NCBI GenBank assembly: GCA_964584755.1
Contig: CAZPAV010000012.1
Location: forward strand, 1-61,649
Source of the DNA: CAZPAV01 sp964584755
GTDB lineage: Bacteria; Actinomycetota; Acidimicrobiia; Spongiisociales; UBA5794
DNA length: 61,649 nucleotides
Direction: 5' to 3'
Numbering within the stretch: the first letter of the stretch is position 1; every line of letters begins with the position of its first letter. The notes beneath the pieces are model-generated. The model did no database searches. It saw only the letters and a list, made by a program, of their open reading frames with translations, and was not told where the DNA came from. Below, piece by piece: positions 44,127-53,233 of the stretch. The position numbers were made by a program, and so were the translations under genes.

Positions 44127-44389
44127 GTGAACCCCGTCCACCCGCCCCAGAACGGCTCCACCTCGCGCCCGTCCGCGTTCCCTGGTTGCTCACCGTCGGA
44201 CTCCTCGACACCGACGACATCCACGGACCGGGTTTCCCCCTGGGAGACCCAGGGCGTCCGACGATCGACGCGACCGCACCGGTGATCATCCGAGGCGGGC
44301 CGAACCCTCTCTCTCGTCCCACCGACGTCGCCCCCGACACCTGCCGCCCGACCTGCGACGGCAACATCCACGCACGGAGGATCGGGTGA
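44123..44389 (+). CDS. Small hypothetical protein
   Basis: This 88-residue frame sits between two kinase-like genes and overlaps both by 4 bp (ATGA and GTGA), which supports real translation. It is proline-rich (RPPAPERLHLAPVRVP, GDPGRPTIDATAPVIIRGGP) without helices or recognised motifs. The unusual composition makes function unreadable; a linker or partner peptide for the flanking kinases is possible. Confidence 0.5.
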   Translation: MSEPRPPAPERLHLAPVRVPWLLTVGLLDTDDIHGPGFPLGDPGRPTIDATAPVIIRGGPNPLSRPTDVAPDTCRPTCDGNIHARRIG

Positions 44390-45222
44390 ACGAGGCCAGG
44401 GACTCCTCGGCGGATCCCACATCCGAGGTCGGACGACCCCGGGGCATCCACGTCGAGCTCCTCGGCGTGCCGGGGGCGGGCAAGACCACGCTCTTCACCT
44501 ACGTGATGGACGCCCTCACGGACGCGGGGTTCGCGGTTCGAACCATCGATGAGGCCGTCTTCCAGGCGCTCCGACGAGACATGGTCGATCGCGCCTTCGG
44601 GCCGTTGCTCCGGGGTACGCCTCGAAGGATCGCCCGGAGGCTGTCGAAACACGTCGCCAACCGCTCCCAAGACCGGATGGTGGCCCTCCGGGATTTCCTG
44701 CTCGACCGTCCCGACGTCGTCGTCGCGGTCCTCGAAGCCATCGTCCGGCGCCGCGCCACCGACCTGCGCTCGGATCTTGCGATGACGTGGATCCTCGACC
44801 TCGTGTGGCAGTATCAGCTCGCGAAGCCGGCCCTCGAGGATCCCGGCACGGCCCTCGTGTTCGACGAGGGGTTTTGTAATCGCGCGGTCTCGCTGTTCGG
44901 CCACGGATTCTCCGTGGCCGACGAGCCGTTGCTCCGCCGTTACATCGACGCGATCCCGGCGCCGGATCTCGTCGTGGTCGTCCACGCCGACACCACGGCG
45001 AGCGCTGCCCGGGCGACCGACCGCCGGCGCTACCGATCTCTCGATGCCGACGCGATCATCACCTACACGGCGAGCGCCGCCCGATGCGTCCGCCGCACGA
45101 AGGACCTGCTGGTCTCGCAACGCGGCCTCCACGTCGTCGATGTACCCAACCACGGTTGCATCGACGAGTCGGTCGCGCACCTCCGAAGCGGAATCCACGA
45201 GTGGCTCGCCGGCCGCCGCTGA
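44386..45222 (+). CDS. P-loop kinase-like protein
   Basis: This 278-residue protein has a clear Walker A (VELLGVPGAGKTTLFTYVMD, about residues 22-41) and a Walker B-like segment TALVFDEGFCNRAVSLFG, followed by VVVVHADTTASAARATDRRR resembling the lid region of nucleotide kinases. It may be a thymidylate/adenylate-kinase-like or surface polysaccharide kinase. It is the last gene of the 42660 operon, starting with GTG inside the previous stop. Confidence 0.7.
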   Translation: MNEARDSSADPTSEVGRPRGIHVELLGVPGAGKTTLFTYVMDALTDAGFAVRTIDEAVFQALRRDMVDRAFGPLLRGTPRRIARRLSKHVANRSQDRMVALRDFLLDRPDVVVAVLEAIVRRRATDLRSDLAMTWILDLVWQYQLAKPALEDPGTALVFDEGFCNRAVSLFGHGFSVADEPLLRRYIDAIPAPDLVVVVHADTTASAARATDRRRYRSLDADAIITYTASAARCVRRTKDLLVSQRGLHVVDVPNHGCIDESVAHLRSGIHEWLAGRR

Positions 45223-45417
45223 TCGACACATCCCGAGTCACGGAGTCGCAGCGGACGGCGAGGCACACCAGAGCGGAATCGCGCCCGGTGGTCGACCGAA
45301 TCGGTCTCACCGCGGCGATCTGCGGCACGCCACGTCCGCGGCCCGTGACGGCCACGACGAGGTCGCAACCTGTCGGCATCGACCGGGCCGGACGCGACGG
45401 GACGCGGTCGAGCCGGC

Positions 45418-46905
45418 TCAGGCGTGGTGCCGCTTCGGGCGAGCGAGACGCACCGTGAGGTCCCGCCCCTCCAACGTCGAGCCGTGCAGTGCATCGATCG
45501 CCGCTCGCGCCGTCGCCCGCGGCATCTCGACGAAGCCGAAACCCCTCGACCGCCCCGTTCGTCTGTCGATCACGACGCTCGTCTGCCCCACCTCCCCGTA
45601 CCGGCCGAACAGCGCCCGGAGGTCGTCGGCGGTGGTGCTCCATGGAAGGTTGGCCACATAGACGCTCTCCCCCCGCGCCGTGTCACGATGTGGCCGGGGC
45701 CGGGAGCGGGTCGTCGGCCGCGGCGGGCGTCCACGTCCCCCCTCCCGGGATCTCGCCACAGGGTCGATACGATGACCCCCGTCCCGGAGCTCGGCGGGTC
45801 GGGGAGGCTCGATCGGCGTCCGCAACTCCAGGTCCTGTTGCAGCCGCCGAACGGCCCGCAGTTGGTCGCCACTCACCAGACTGACGACCGTTCCCGTGGC
45901 GCCGGCCCGAGCCGTTCGCCCCGACCGATGCAGGTAGTCCTTGGCATCGGCCGGCGGGTCGTAATGGACGACGGCGGCGACCGCATCGACATGGATCCCG
46001 CGCGCGGCGACATCGGTGGCGACGAGCGCTTCCGCTCGACCGGTCGAGAACGCCGCCAGGGCCCGCTTGCGTTGGTTCTGGGAACGCCCACCGTGCAGGG
46101 CCACGGCGGTGACGCCCAGCCTGACGAGCTGTCTGGCCAGGCGGTCCGCCCCGTGACGAGTGCGAGTGAACACGATGGAACGGCCCGCCGTCTCGATCAC
46201 GTCCGCGGCGTGCCGGACCCGCTCGTGGCGGTCGACGAGCCAGAAATGGTGGCGGGCATCGGTCGTCTCCGGCTCCACGGAACCCGTCTCGTGTCGGACC
46301 GGATCCCGCTGATACGTCCGGATGAGGACGGCGACGTCGCCGTCGAGCGTCGCCGAGAACAACAGGGTCTGACGATGGGGGGCGGTGCCGTCGAGGATGC
46401 GCCGCACCGCGGGGAGGAACCCCATGTCCGCCATCCGGTCGGCTTCGTCCACGACGGCGACGTCGACCCGGCCCAGGTCGACCGATCCCTGCGCCATGAG
46501 GTCCTCGAGCCGGCCGGGTGTGGCCACGAGGACGTCGACGCCCTTGCGGAGGGCGGTCTTCTGGGGGCCGTACCCCACGCCGCCGTAGATGGCGCTGACG
46601 CATCGGTGCATCGCTCCGGCGAGAGGCGCGAGCTCCTGCTTGATCTGCTCGGCCAACTCGCGCGTCGGGGCCAGGACCAGGGCGCGGGGACGGTGCCGAT
46701 CGGCGGACGCGACGCGGGCGAGCAGCGGGAGCCCGAAGGCGAGCGTCTTGCCGGAGCCGGTGGGGGCCCTTCCCGACACGTCCCTCCCGGCGAGGACGTC
46801 GGGGATCGCGGCGGCCTGAATGGGGAAGGGTTCCACCACACCGCGCGCCGCGAGCGCACGGGTGAGGGGATCGGGAAGCCCGAGTTGGGCGAACGTGATC
46901 GTCAT
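45418..46905 (-). CDS. DEAD-box RNA helicase with C-terminal RRM
   Basis: The 495-residue helicase has Q motif (FAQLGLPDPLTRALAARGVV), Walker A APTGSGKT, PTRELAEQ, TPGRLEDL, DEAD (VVDEADRMADMG), SAT (FSATLDG), VATDVAARGIH and HRSGRTARAG. After a basic RGG-type linker (about 370-415) comes an RNA recognition motif, SVYVANLPWSTTADDLRALF with RNP1 SRGFGFVEM. Helicase plus RRM in one chain is unusual and should target the unwinding to specific RNAs, perhaps in cold response or ribosome assembly. ATG 46905 follows AGGAG. Confidence 0.92.
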   Translation of the reverse strand: MTITFAQLGLPDPLTRALAARGVVEPFPIQAAAIPDVLAGRDVSGRAPTGSGKTLAFGLPLLARVASADRHRPRALVLAPTRELAEQIKQELAPLAGAMHRCVSAIYGGVGYGPQKTALRKGVDVLVATPGRLEDLMAQGSVDLGRVDVAVVDEADRMADMGFLPAVRRILDGTAPHRQTLLFSATLDGDVAVLIRTYQRDPVRHETGSVEPETTDARHHFWLVDRHERVRHAADVIETAGRSIVFTRTRHGADRLARQLVRLGVTAVALHGGRSQNQRKRALAAFSTGRAEALVATDVAARGIHVDAVAAVVHYDPPADAKDYLHRSGRTARAGATGTVVSLVSGDQLRAVRRLQQDLELRTPIEPPRPAELRDGGHRIDPVARSREGGRGRPPRPTTRSRPRPHRDTARGESVYVANLPWSTTADDLRALFGRYGEVGQTSVVIDRRTGRSRGFGFVEMPRATARAAIDALHGSTLEGRDLTVRLARPKRHHA

Positions 46906-47173
46906 GGTGACTCCTGGTCCCCGAAGGGAGAGTGGATGGTTGTGCCGATCCCCCGCTCGATCGAGCGACGTGGTCGCCCGTGACATCGAGAGTCGGCCGA
47001 AGAGGCGTCCAACCGGATGAGGGACTGGGCCGGGTGATCACCGGGGAAGCGACGAAGCGCTGGCCTCCACCCGGTGCGGCCGCTCCGACGATAGCAGGCG
47101 CCGGGAGCGAACCGACCGTCCTGAGCACCCGCCGCCCCGGGGAAACCACCGCCTCACCCCGGACCGGAGGAGG
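46906..47173. other. Divergent promoter region, helicase side
   Basis: No gene. A 14-bp palindrome CGCTCGATCGAGCG lies at 46954-46967. An extended -10 (TGCTATCGT, minus strand, near 47090) is a possible start for the helicase mRNA, leaving a leader of about 175 nt. Confidence 0.4.
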
Positions 47174-47228
47174 ATTCACCTCCCGTTCACCTCGCGGCCA
47201 TGGACCGGTCACCACCGCCTCCTACGTT
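47174..47228 (+). promoter_or_regulatory. PHO box and -10 of the pst operon
   Basis: Units of 11 bp stand in exact phase: ATTCACCTCCC (47174), GTTCACCTCGC (47185), a degenerate unit (47196) and GGTCACCACCG (47207). They match the Streptomyces PhoP PHO-box unit, roughly GKTCAYYYR. TACGTT at 47223-47228 is the -10; the repeats cover the -35 position, as for an activated promoter. Phosphate starvation control through PhoRP is inferred. Confidence 0.75.
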
Positions 47229-47296
47229 CCGGTCCGGAAGATCGGGCCGGTCGCGCCGTGGCACCTCACGGGGCACCGCATCGTCGAGGAGGAAAC

Positions 47297-48364
47297 ATGT
47301 CACACCGTCTCCGTATCGGAGTGCTCGTCGCGGCGGTGGCGCTCGTCGCCGCGGCCTGCTCGGGCTCGCCGGCGACGTCGGGAAGCGACGCCGCGGACGC
47401 CACCCCGACCCTCGCCGGGGCCTTGAACGGCGCGGGCGCCACGTTCCCCGCCCCCGTCTACCTCGAATGGATCGGCGGCTATCAGCAACGGTTCCCGGAC
47501 GTCCGCATCAACTACCAGGCCATCGGCTCCGGCGGGGGGGTCCAGAACTTCATCCAGCAGACGGTCGACTTCGCCGGATCCGACGCCTTCCTCACCGACG
47601 ACGAGCTGGCTCAGGCGGCGCGGAACGGCACCGTCTACCACATCCCCACCGTCTTCGGCGCCGTCGTACCCACGTTCAACGTCTCCGCCGTCGACGCGCT
47701 CACGCTCGACTGCGACACTCTGGCAGGCATCTTCCTCGGCACGATCACCCGCTGGAACGACCCGGCGATCCGAGCCCTCAACCCACAGGCCTCCCTCCCC
47801 GACGCCGAGATCCAGGTCGTGCACCGCTCCGACGGGTCGGGAACGACGAACGCGTTCACCCTCTATCTCGACACCTGCAGCTCGCGGTGGCACGAGACGG
47901 TCGGGTACGGCAAGGACGTGGAGTGGCCCGCCGGCGTCGGTGGCAAGGGCAACGACGGCGCCGCCGCCGCGATCTCCCAGACCGAGGGGTCCCTCGGCTA
48001 CGTGGAGCTGGCCTACGCCGTTCAGACCGGCCTCGACGTCGCCTCCATGGTCAACCGCTCCGGGAACGTCGTGACGCCGAGCCTCGAGTCGACCTCCGCC
48101 GCCGCCGAGGGTGTCACCTTCCCCGACGACCTCCGGTTCACTCTCGCCGACACTCCCGCCCCCGAAGGCTGGCCCATCGCCACCGCCACCTGGATCCTCG
48201 CCTACGGCGACATGCCCGAGGAGCAGGCACGGCTCCTCCGGTCGTGGCTCACCTGGGCGCTCACCGAGGGGGACGACACGGCGATCGCGCTCGACTACGC
48301 GCCCATCCCGGACTCGCTGCAGGAGAAGGCACTCGCCTTCGTCGATAGGATCGGGGCCGGCTGA
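47297..48364 (+). CDS. pstS: Phosphate ABC transporter substrate-binding lipoprotein
   Basis: This 355-residue lipoprotein (LVAAAC lipobox) binds phosphate outside the membrane. PstS motifs: LNGAGATFPAPVYLEWIGGY, YQAIGSGGGVQNFIQQTVDF, GSDAFLTDDEL, ITRWNDPAIRALNP and VVHRSDGSGTTNAFTLYL (phosphate-binding Ser/Arg/Asp/Thr). GAGGAGG precedes the ATG. It heads the operon behind a PHO box. Confidence 0.95.
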   Translation: MSHRLRIGVLVAAVALVAAACSGSPATSGSDAADATPTLAGALNGAGATFPAPVYLEWIGGYQQRFPDVRINYQAIGSGGGVQNFIQQTVDFAGSDAFLTDDELAQAARNGTVYHIPTVFGAVVPTFNVSAVDALTLDCDTLAGIFLGTITRWNDPAIRALNPQASLPDAEIQVVHRSDGSGTTNAFTLYLDTCSSRWHETVGYGKDVEWPAGVGGKGNDGAAAAISQTEGSLGYVELAYAVQTGLDVASMVNRSGNVVTPSLESTSAAAEGVTFPDDLRFTLADTPAPEGWPIATATWILAYGDMPEEQARLLRSWLTWALTEGDDTAIALDYAPIPDSLQEKALAFVDRIGAG

Positions 48365-48446
48365 GCGACCCGACGGTCGGAAACCCGGGCCGCGCGGACC
48401 GTATCCGGGCGGCCCGGTTCACGCGGCGCGAACGACGGAGATCTCC

Positions 48447-49424
48447 ATGACGAGGACCAGCGGCGAGACCGACGCCCCAGGGCGCCGGTCCCTGGTCGAC
48501 CGCCCACGCCGGCGCGGCGACCGCGTCTTCCGCCGGGTGACGCTGGCGGCCGCCGCCGCCGTCCTGCTCCTGCTCGCCGTCATGATCGTCTCGACGGCGA
48601 TCGCCTCGCTGCCGGTGTGGCGCTCCCAGGGCATCCTCGGGTTCCTCCTCGGGATGCGCTGGGTCCCGAACAAGGGACTCTTCGGGGCGTTCCCCTTCGT
48701 CTACGGCACGGTCGTCACCGCGACGATCGGCGTCGTCGTCGGTGTCCCCATCAGCGTCCTCATCGCCCTGTACCTCTCGGAGGTCGCCTCCAGGCGGGTC
48801 GCTCGCCCCGTTTCCTACCTCGTCGACCTCCTCGCCGCCATTCCCTCGGTCGTCTACGCGCTGTGGGGCATCTTCGTGTTCGTCCCCTACGTGGTGAAGC
48901 CCGTCTCCATCTTCCTCGCCCGGTACCTCGGCTGGACGGGCATCTTCGAGGGCCCGGTGTTCGGCCTCTCCTACTTCTCGACGGGACTCGTCCTCTCGAT
49001 CATGATCGTCCCCATCGTCAGTGCCATCTGTCGTGAGGTGTTCGCCACCGTCCCCGTCGGAGAGAAGGAGGCGGCCCTGGCGCTCGGTGCCACGCGCTGG
49101 GAGATGATCCGCCTCGCCGTCTTGCCACGGTCCCGTCCGGGCATCGTGGGGGCGGTCATGTTGGGCCTGGGCCGGGCCCTGGGCGAGACCATCGCCGCCG
49201 CCCTCCTCGTCGGATCGCAGGTGGACATCCACATCTCGGTCCTGCAACCCGGGTACACGATGGCCGCAGTGATCGCCAACCAGTTCCAGGAGGCCGACGC
49301 GGCCCAGATCCGGGCGCTCCTGGGGATCGGCGTCGTCCTCTTCCTCATCACCATCGTCGTCAACGTGCTGGCACGCATCGTCGTGGCCCGCGGTGGAGGC
49401 ACCCCGGTGCCGGCGAACCGATGA
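48447..49424 (+). CDS. pstC: Phosphate ABC transporter permease
   Basis: The 325-residue permease has six helices and a basic cytoplasmic N-terminus. Family segments are IPSVVYALWGIFVFVPYVVK, the EAA-type loop EKEAALALGATRWEMIRLAV and GLGRALGETIAAALLVGSQV. It pairs with PstA. It starts 82 bp after pstS and overlaps pstA by 4 bp. Confidence 0.95.
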   Translation: MTRTSGETDAPGRRSLVDRPRRRGDRVFRRVTLAAAAAVLLLLAVMIVSTAIASLPVWRSQGILGFLLGMRWVPNKGLFGAFPFVYGTVVTATIGVVVGVPISVLIALYLSEVASRRVARPVSYLVDLLAAIPSVVYALWGIFVFVPYVVKPVSIFLARYLGWTGIFEGPVFGLSYFSTGLVLSIMIVPIVSAICREVFATVPVGEKEAALALGATRWEMIRLAVLPRSRPGIVGAVMLGLGRALGETIAAALLVGSQVDIHISVLQPGYTMAAVIANQFQEADAAQIRALLGIGVVLFLITIVVNVLARIVVARGGGTPVPANR

Positions 49425-50302
49425 CCTCGAGACCCTCCTCACTGGGCCGGCCCCTCTCGGCGCGTCGACGCCTGGCCGACCGCCTGGCGCTCGCCGCCAT
49501 GTACGCCGCGGTGGGGATCTCGCTCGTCCCGCTCGTTCTCATCGCCTACTTCCTCGTCGTACGCGGCCTGGGGGCGATGAGCTGGGAGTTCCTCACCAAC
49601 TCGCAGCCACTCAGCTACGTCCGGCGGGGTGGTGGCGCCCTCAACGCCCTCGTCGGGACCCTCTACATGGTCGGACTCGCCTCCCTCCTCTCCGTACCGC
49701 TCGGCATCGCCGCCGCGGTGTACCTCAACGAGTACGGTTCGGGTCGCTTCGCCGCCGTCGTCCGGTTCTTCACCGACGTCATGACCGGCGTGCCGTCGGT
49801 GTTCGTCGGTCTCTTCATCTACACGCTCCTCATCGTTCCCACGCCGCTCGGCTTCTCGGCCATCGCCGGAGGGTCCGCTCTCGCCCTCATCATGCTCCCC
49901 ATCGTCATCCGGTCCACCGAGGAGATCCTCCGCCTCGTCCCCCACAGCCTGCGCGACGCCAGCGCCGCGCTGGGAGCCACCCGGGCCCGGACGATCATGA
50001 AGGTCGTTCTCCCCACGGCACGAAGCGGGATCACCACCGGCGTCATGCTCGCCGTCGCCCGCGCCGCCGGGGAGACGGCTCCCCTCATCATGACGGCACT
50101 CGGTTCCGTCCAGCTCGCCTTCGGATGGACGGTCCCCATCTCGGCGCTCCCGCTCTACATCTACGACGGAGCCCGCAACCCCTTCCCGGCCGGGCAGGAA
50201 CGCGCCTTCGCCGCGGCCGCCGAGCTGGTGGCCATCGTGCTCGTCCTCACCGTCGCCGCCCGCTGGATCGCCTCCCGACACGAGCGGTCGCTTCGAAGAT
50301 GA
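49421..50302 (+). CDS. pstA: Phosphate ABC transporter permease
   Basis: The 293-residue permease has six helices. Signature parts are GVPSVFVGLFIYTLLIVPTP, the EAA loop LRDASAALGATRARTIMKVV and AVARAAGETAPLIMTALGSV. It forms the channel with PstC. ATGA overlaps join it to pstC and to the first pstB. Confidence 0.95.
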   Translation: MTSRPSSLGRPLSARRRLADRLALAAMYAAVGISLVPLVLIAYFLVVRGLGAMSWEFLTNSQPLSYVRRGGGALNALVGTLYMVGLASLLSVPLGIAAAVYLNEYGSGRFAAVVRFFTDVMTGVPSVFVGLFIYTLLIVPTPLGFSAIAGGSALALIMLPIVIRSTEEILRLVPHSLRDASAALGATRARTIMKVVLPTARSGITTGVMLAVARAAGETAPLIMTALGSVQLAFGWTVPISALPLYIYDGARNPFPAGQERAFAAAAELVAIVLVLTVAARWIASRHERSLRR

Positions 50303-51072
50303 GGACCTTCCGACTCCGGGGCGTCACCGCGTACTACGACGACTTCTGCGCCGTCGCCGACATCGACCTGACGATCCCCCCGGGGCGCATCACCGCCCTC
50401 ATCGGGCCCTCGGGGTGCGGCAAGTCGACCCTCCTGCGTTGCCTGAACCGGATGCACGAGCTCGTGCCCGGCGCCCGCGTCGAAGGTGAAGTCACCCTCG
50501 ACGGCGAGGACGTGTACGGCCCCTCGGTGTCGCCGGCCGAGGTACGTCGGGTCGTCGGCATGGTGTTCCAACGACCCAACCCCTTCCCCACCCTGAGCGT
50601 CTTCGAGAACGTCGCCGCCGGCCTCCGTCTCGAAGGTCGCTCCACGCGCCGCGAGCTCGAGGACCGGGTGGAGTGGTCGCTGCGTGCCGCACACCTGTGG
50701 AAGGAGGTCGCGCAGCACCTCGATGCGCCGGCAGGGTCCCTCTCCGGTGGTCAGCAGCAACGTCTCTGCATCGCCCGGGCCATCGCCGTCGAGCCAGCCG
50801 TCATCCTCATGGACGAGCCCTGCTCCGCCCTCGACCCCATCGCCACGCTGCGCATCGAGGATCTCATGCGCGAGCTCGCCGAGGAGTTCACCATCGTCAT
50901 CGTCACCCACAACATGGAACAGGCGGCTCGGGTGTCGGACTTCACCGGCTTCCTCATGATCGAGGACGCCGGGGCGCCAGGTCGGCTCATCGAGTTCGAC
51001 GAGACGAGCCGGATCTTCACCAACCCGGCCGACGAACGCACCGAACGCTACATCTCGGGGAAGTTCGGATGA
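50299..51072 (+). CDS. pstB: Phosphate ABC transporter ATPase, copy 1
   Basis: This 257-residue ABC ATPase has Walker A GPSGCGKST, the PstB-specific VFQRPNPFP, signature LSGGQQQRL, Walker B VILMDEPCSALDPIA and switch His in VTHNMEQAARVSD. It powers PstCA. It shares a 124-bp identical tract with the next gene. ATGA coupled on both sides. Confidence 0.94.
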   Translation: MRTFRLRGVTAYYDDFCAVADIDLTIPPGRITALIGPSGCGKSTLLRCLNRMHELVPGARVEGEVTLDGEDVYGPSVSPAEVRRVVGMVFQRPNPFPTLSVFENVAAGLRLEGRSTRRELEDRVEWSLRAAHLWKEVAQHLDAPAGSLSGGQQQRLCIARAIAVEPAVILMDEPCSALDPIATLRIEDLMRELAEEFTIVIVTHNMEQAARVSDFTGFLMIEDAGAPGRLIEFDETSRIFTNPADERTERYISGKFG

Positions 51073-51854
51073 GCGACGACGGCGCTCCGCTCTACCGCAT
51101 CGATCGCTTCTCGCTGTGGTACGGGGAGCGCCAAGCCCTACGCGACGTCTCCTTCGACGTGGCGCGGCGTGAGATCACGGCGATCATCGGCCCTTCCGGT
51201 TGCGGAAAATCGACGATGCTGCGCAGCCTCAACCGCATGAACGACACCATCGGCGGTGTCTCCATCGCCGGCACCGTCCTCTTCGAGGGTCGTGACCTCT
51301 ACGACGACGCCATCGACCCCGTCGCCGTCCGGCGACGCATCGGCATGGTGTTCCAGCGACCCAACCCCTTCCCCATGTCGATCTACGACAACGTCGCCTA
51401 CGGCCCCCGCCTGCACGGAGAACGGCACCCCGACGACATCGTGGAGGTGTCCCTGCGCCGCGCCGCCCTGTGGGACGACGTGCGCGACCGCCTCGACCGC
51501 TCGGCGCTCGCCCTCTCCGGTGGTCAGCAGCAACGTCTCTGCATCGCCCGGGCCATCGCCGTCGAGCCAGCCGTCATCCTCATGGACGAGCCCTGCTCCG
51601 CCCTCGACCCCATCGCCACGCTGCGCATCGAGGAGCTCATGCTCGAGCTGAAGGAGGAGTTCACCATCGTCATCGTCACCCACAACATGCAGCAGGCAGG
51701 ACGCGTCTCCGACCGTACCGCCTTCTTCAGCGTCGAGGTCGACGGCGGTGGCGAGCGCACCGGGGTCCTCGTCGAGTACGCGCCCACCGACCTGCTCTTC
51801 ACGACCCCGGCGGACCCGCGCACCGAGGACTACCTGAGCGGTCGCTTCGGCTGA
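51069..51854 (+). CDS. pstB: Phosphate ABC transporter ATPase, copy 2
   Basis: The 261-residue PstB paralogue has all ATPase motifs (GPSGCGKST, VFQRPNPFPMSIYDNVAYGP, LSGGQQQRL, MDEPCSALDPIA, VTHNMQQAGRVSD). Its YDNVAYGPRLHG segment is closer to the classical PstB sequence than copy 1 (VFENVAAGLRLEG). It lies directly after copy 1 with a 4-bp overlap, so both ATPases may form a heterodimer or be alternatives. No phoU follows here. Confidence 0.94.
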   Translation: MSDDGAPLYRIDRFSLWYGERQALRDVSFDVARREITAIIGPSGCGKSTMLRSLNRMNDTIGGVSIAGTVLFEGRDLYDDAIDPVAVRRRIGMVFQRPNPFPMSIYDNVAYGPRLHGERHPDDIVEVSLRRAALWDDVRDRLDRSALALSGGQQQRLCIARAIAVEPAVILMDEPCSALDPIATLRIEELMLELKEEFTIVIVTHNMQQAGRVSDRTAFFSVEVDGGGERTGVLVEYAPTDLLFTTPADPRTEDYLSGRFG

Positions 51855-51890
51855 ACCGGCTCGGGGGGACTCGTTGCCCGCCGCCTGCCG

Positions 51891-53102
51891 TCACCGGGCC
51901 GTGCCGTTCAGCGCCGCCCGGCGGAACGGATCCCGATCGATGAGCTTGTCGTACCCGTACAGCCAGAAGGTCTTCAGCGTCGCCACCACCGGGACCGCCA
52001 GGAGCGACCCGAGCAGGCCCATGACGGCGAATCCCACCATGAGCCCGACGATCACCGTCACCGGCCTGAGCTGCACCGCGCTGCCCATCACCCTCGGGGC
52101 GACGAGATTCGCTTGGAGCTGCACGACCACGACGTAGATGATCGTCACGAGGAGCCCGAAGGCGAGATTCGACATGTCGAACCGTGTGGAGCCGCTCACG
52201 ACCGCGGCGAGGATGCCCGGGACGGCCGCGAGGATCGGTCCGAACGTGGGAATCATGTTGAGGATCCCCATGATGAGCCCCATGAGGAACGCCCCCGGGA
52301 GCCCCACCGCCCAGAGGACGAAGAAGACGAGGGCGCCGGTGATGACGCTGTTGATGAGCTGGCCGTAGAGGAACCCGGTCCAGATCTCCTTCACGCGACG
52401 GGCCAGACGGATCGCGTCCTCCTCGTACCCGGGGGGCACGTTCTCCAGCAGCGCCTTGGAGAACCGCTCACTGTCGGCGTTGAGGTACATCGAGACGAGG
52501 ATCGTGATGAGTGCCGACATGAACAGCGCCGTGAGGAGACCCACGACGAAGTACACCCCTCCGACGATGTCGGAGACGAGACCGGCGACCGTGCCGGGGC
52601 CGAGACCGATCGTCGTTCCGCCCTCCCCAGCCGTCACCGCTCCCCCGACGAGGAACCGGTGGAGCGGGTCCATGACCCCCGAGAGGTCCACCGTGACACC
52701 GACGATGCTCACGAACCGAAACTCCGTGGTGATGCGCGCCAGCCAGTCCTGGATGGTGTGCAGCATCGCAGCCGGATCCATCTGGCGGACCGATTGGACG
52801 GCGGCGGCGGCGATGAGCGTGCCCACCGCCAGGACCGCCACGAGCGCCACGAGGTAGGTGAGGAGCAGCGCCAGCCATCGCGGCAGGTGGAGGCGCCGGT
52901 GGGTCCACCGGATCGGCGGCGCGAGGAGGAACGCGATCAGGCCCGAGAGGGCGACGAGATGGATGACGCCACGAGCGAAGTACAACGCGACGAGGGCACC
53001 GACCCCGAGGACCACGCCCATCACGAGCTTCGTGTGCGGATGCCACGGCGGGGAGGTCGGGAACACCTCACCGGACGAGCTGCCGGCGTCGGCATCGGGC
53101 AC
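51891..53102 (-). CDS. AI-2E family (PerM-like) transporter
   Basis: The 403-residue membrane protein has about eight helices. Family marks are IAFLLAPPIRWTHRRLHLPR near the start, YLNADSERFSKALLENVPPG, GFLYGQLINSVITGALVFFV and GILNMIPTFGPILAAVPGIL. The group includes TqsA/PerM exporters and sodium antiporters; the substrate is unknown. GTG 53102 follows AGAGGAG, and a TACCAT box lies upstream. It is convergent with the pst operon. Confidence 0.88.
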   Translation of the reverse strand: MPDADAGSSSGEVFPTSPPWHPHTKLVMGVVLGVGALVALYFARGVIHLVALSGLIAFLLAPPIRWTHRRLHLPRWLALLLTYLVALVAVLAVGTLIAAAAVQSVRQMDPAAMLHTIQDWLARITTEFRFVSIVGVTVDLSGVMDPLHRFLVGGAVTAGEGGTTIGLGPGTVAGLVSDIVGGVYFVVGLLTALFMSALITILVSMYLNADSERFSKALLENVPPGYEEDAIRLARRVKEIWTGFLYGQLINSVITGALVFFVLWAVGLPGAFLMGLIMGILNMIPTFGPILAAVPGILAAVVSGSTRFDMSNLAFGLLVTIIYVVVVQLQANLVAPRVMGSAVQLRPVTVIVGLMVGFAVMGLLGSLLAVPVVATLKTFWLYGYDKLIDRDPFRRAALNGTAR

Positions 53103-53233
53103 CGCGACTCCTCTCGTCGACCGTCCGGGATGGTACCGAGTCGATTCCCCGATGCCGCGGCATCCCCCGGCGATCCGGCGCGGGGCCCGACCCTGCCAAG
53201 ATGACACGAGATCACGAGGAGGGGACGGCAGCC

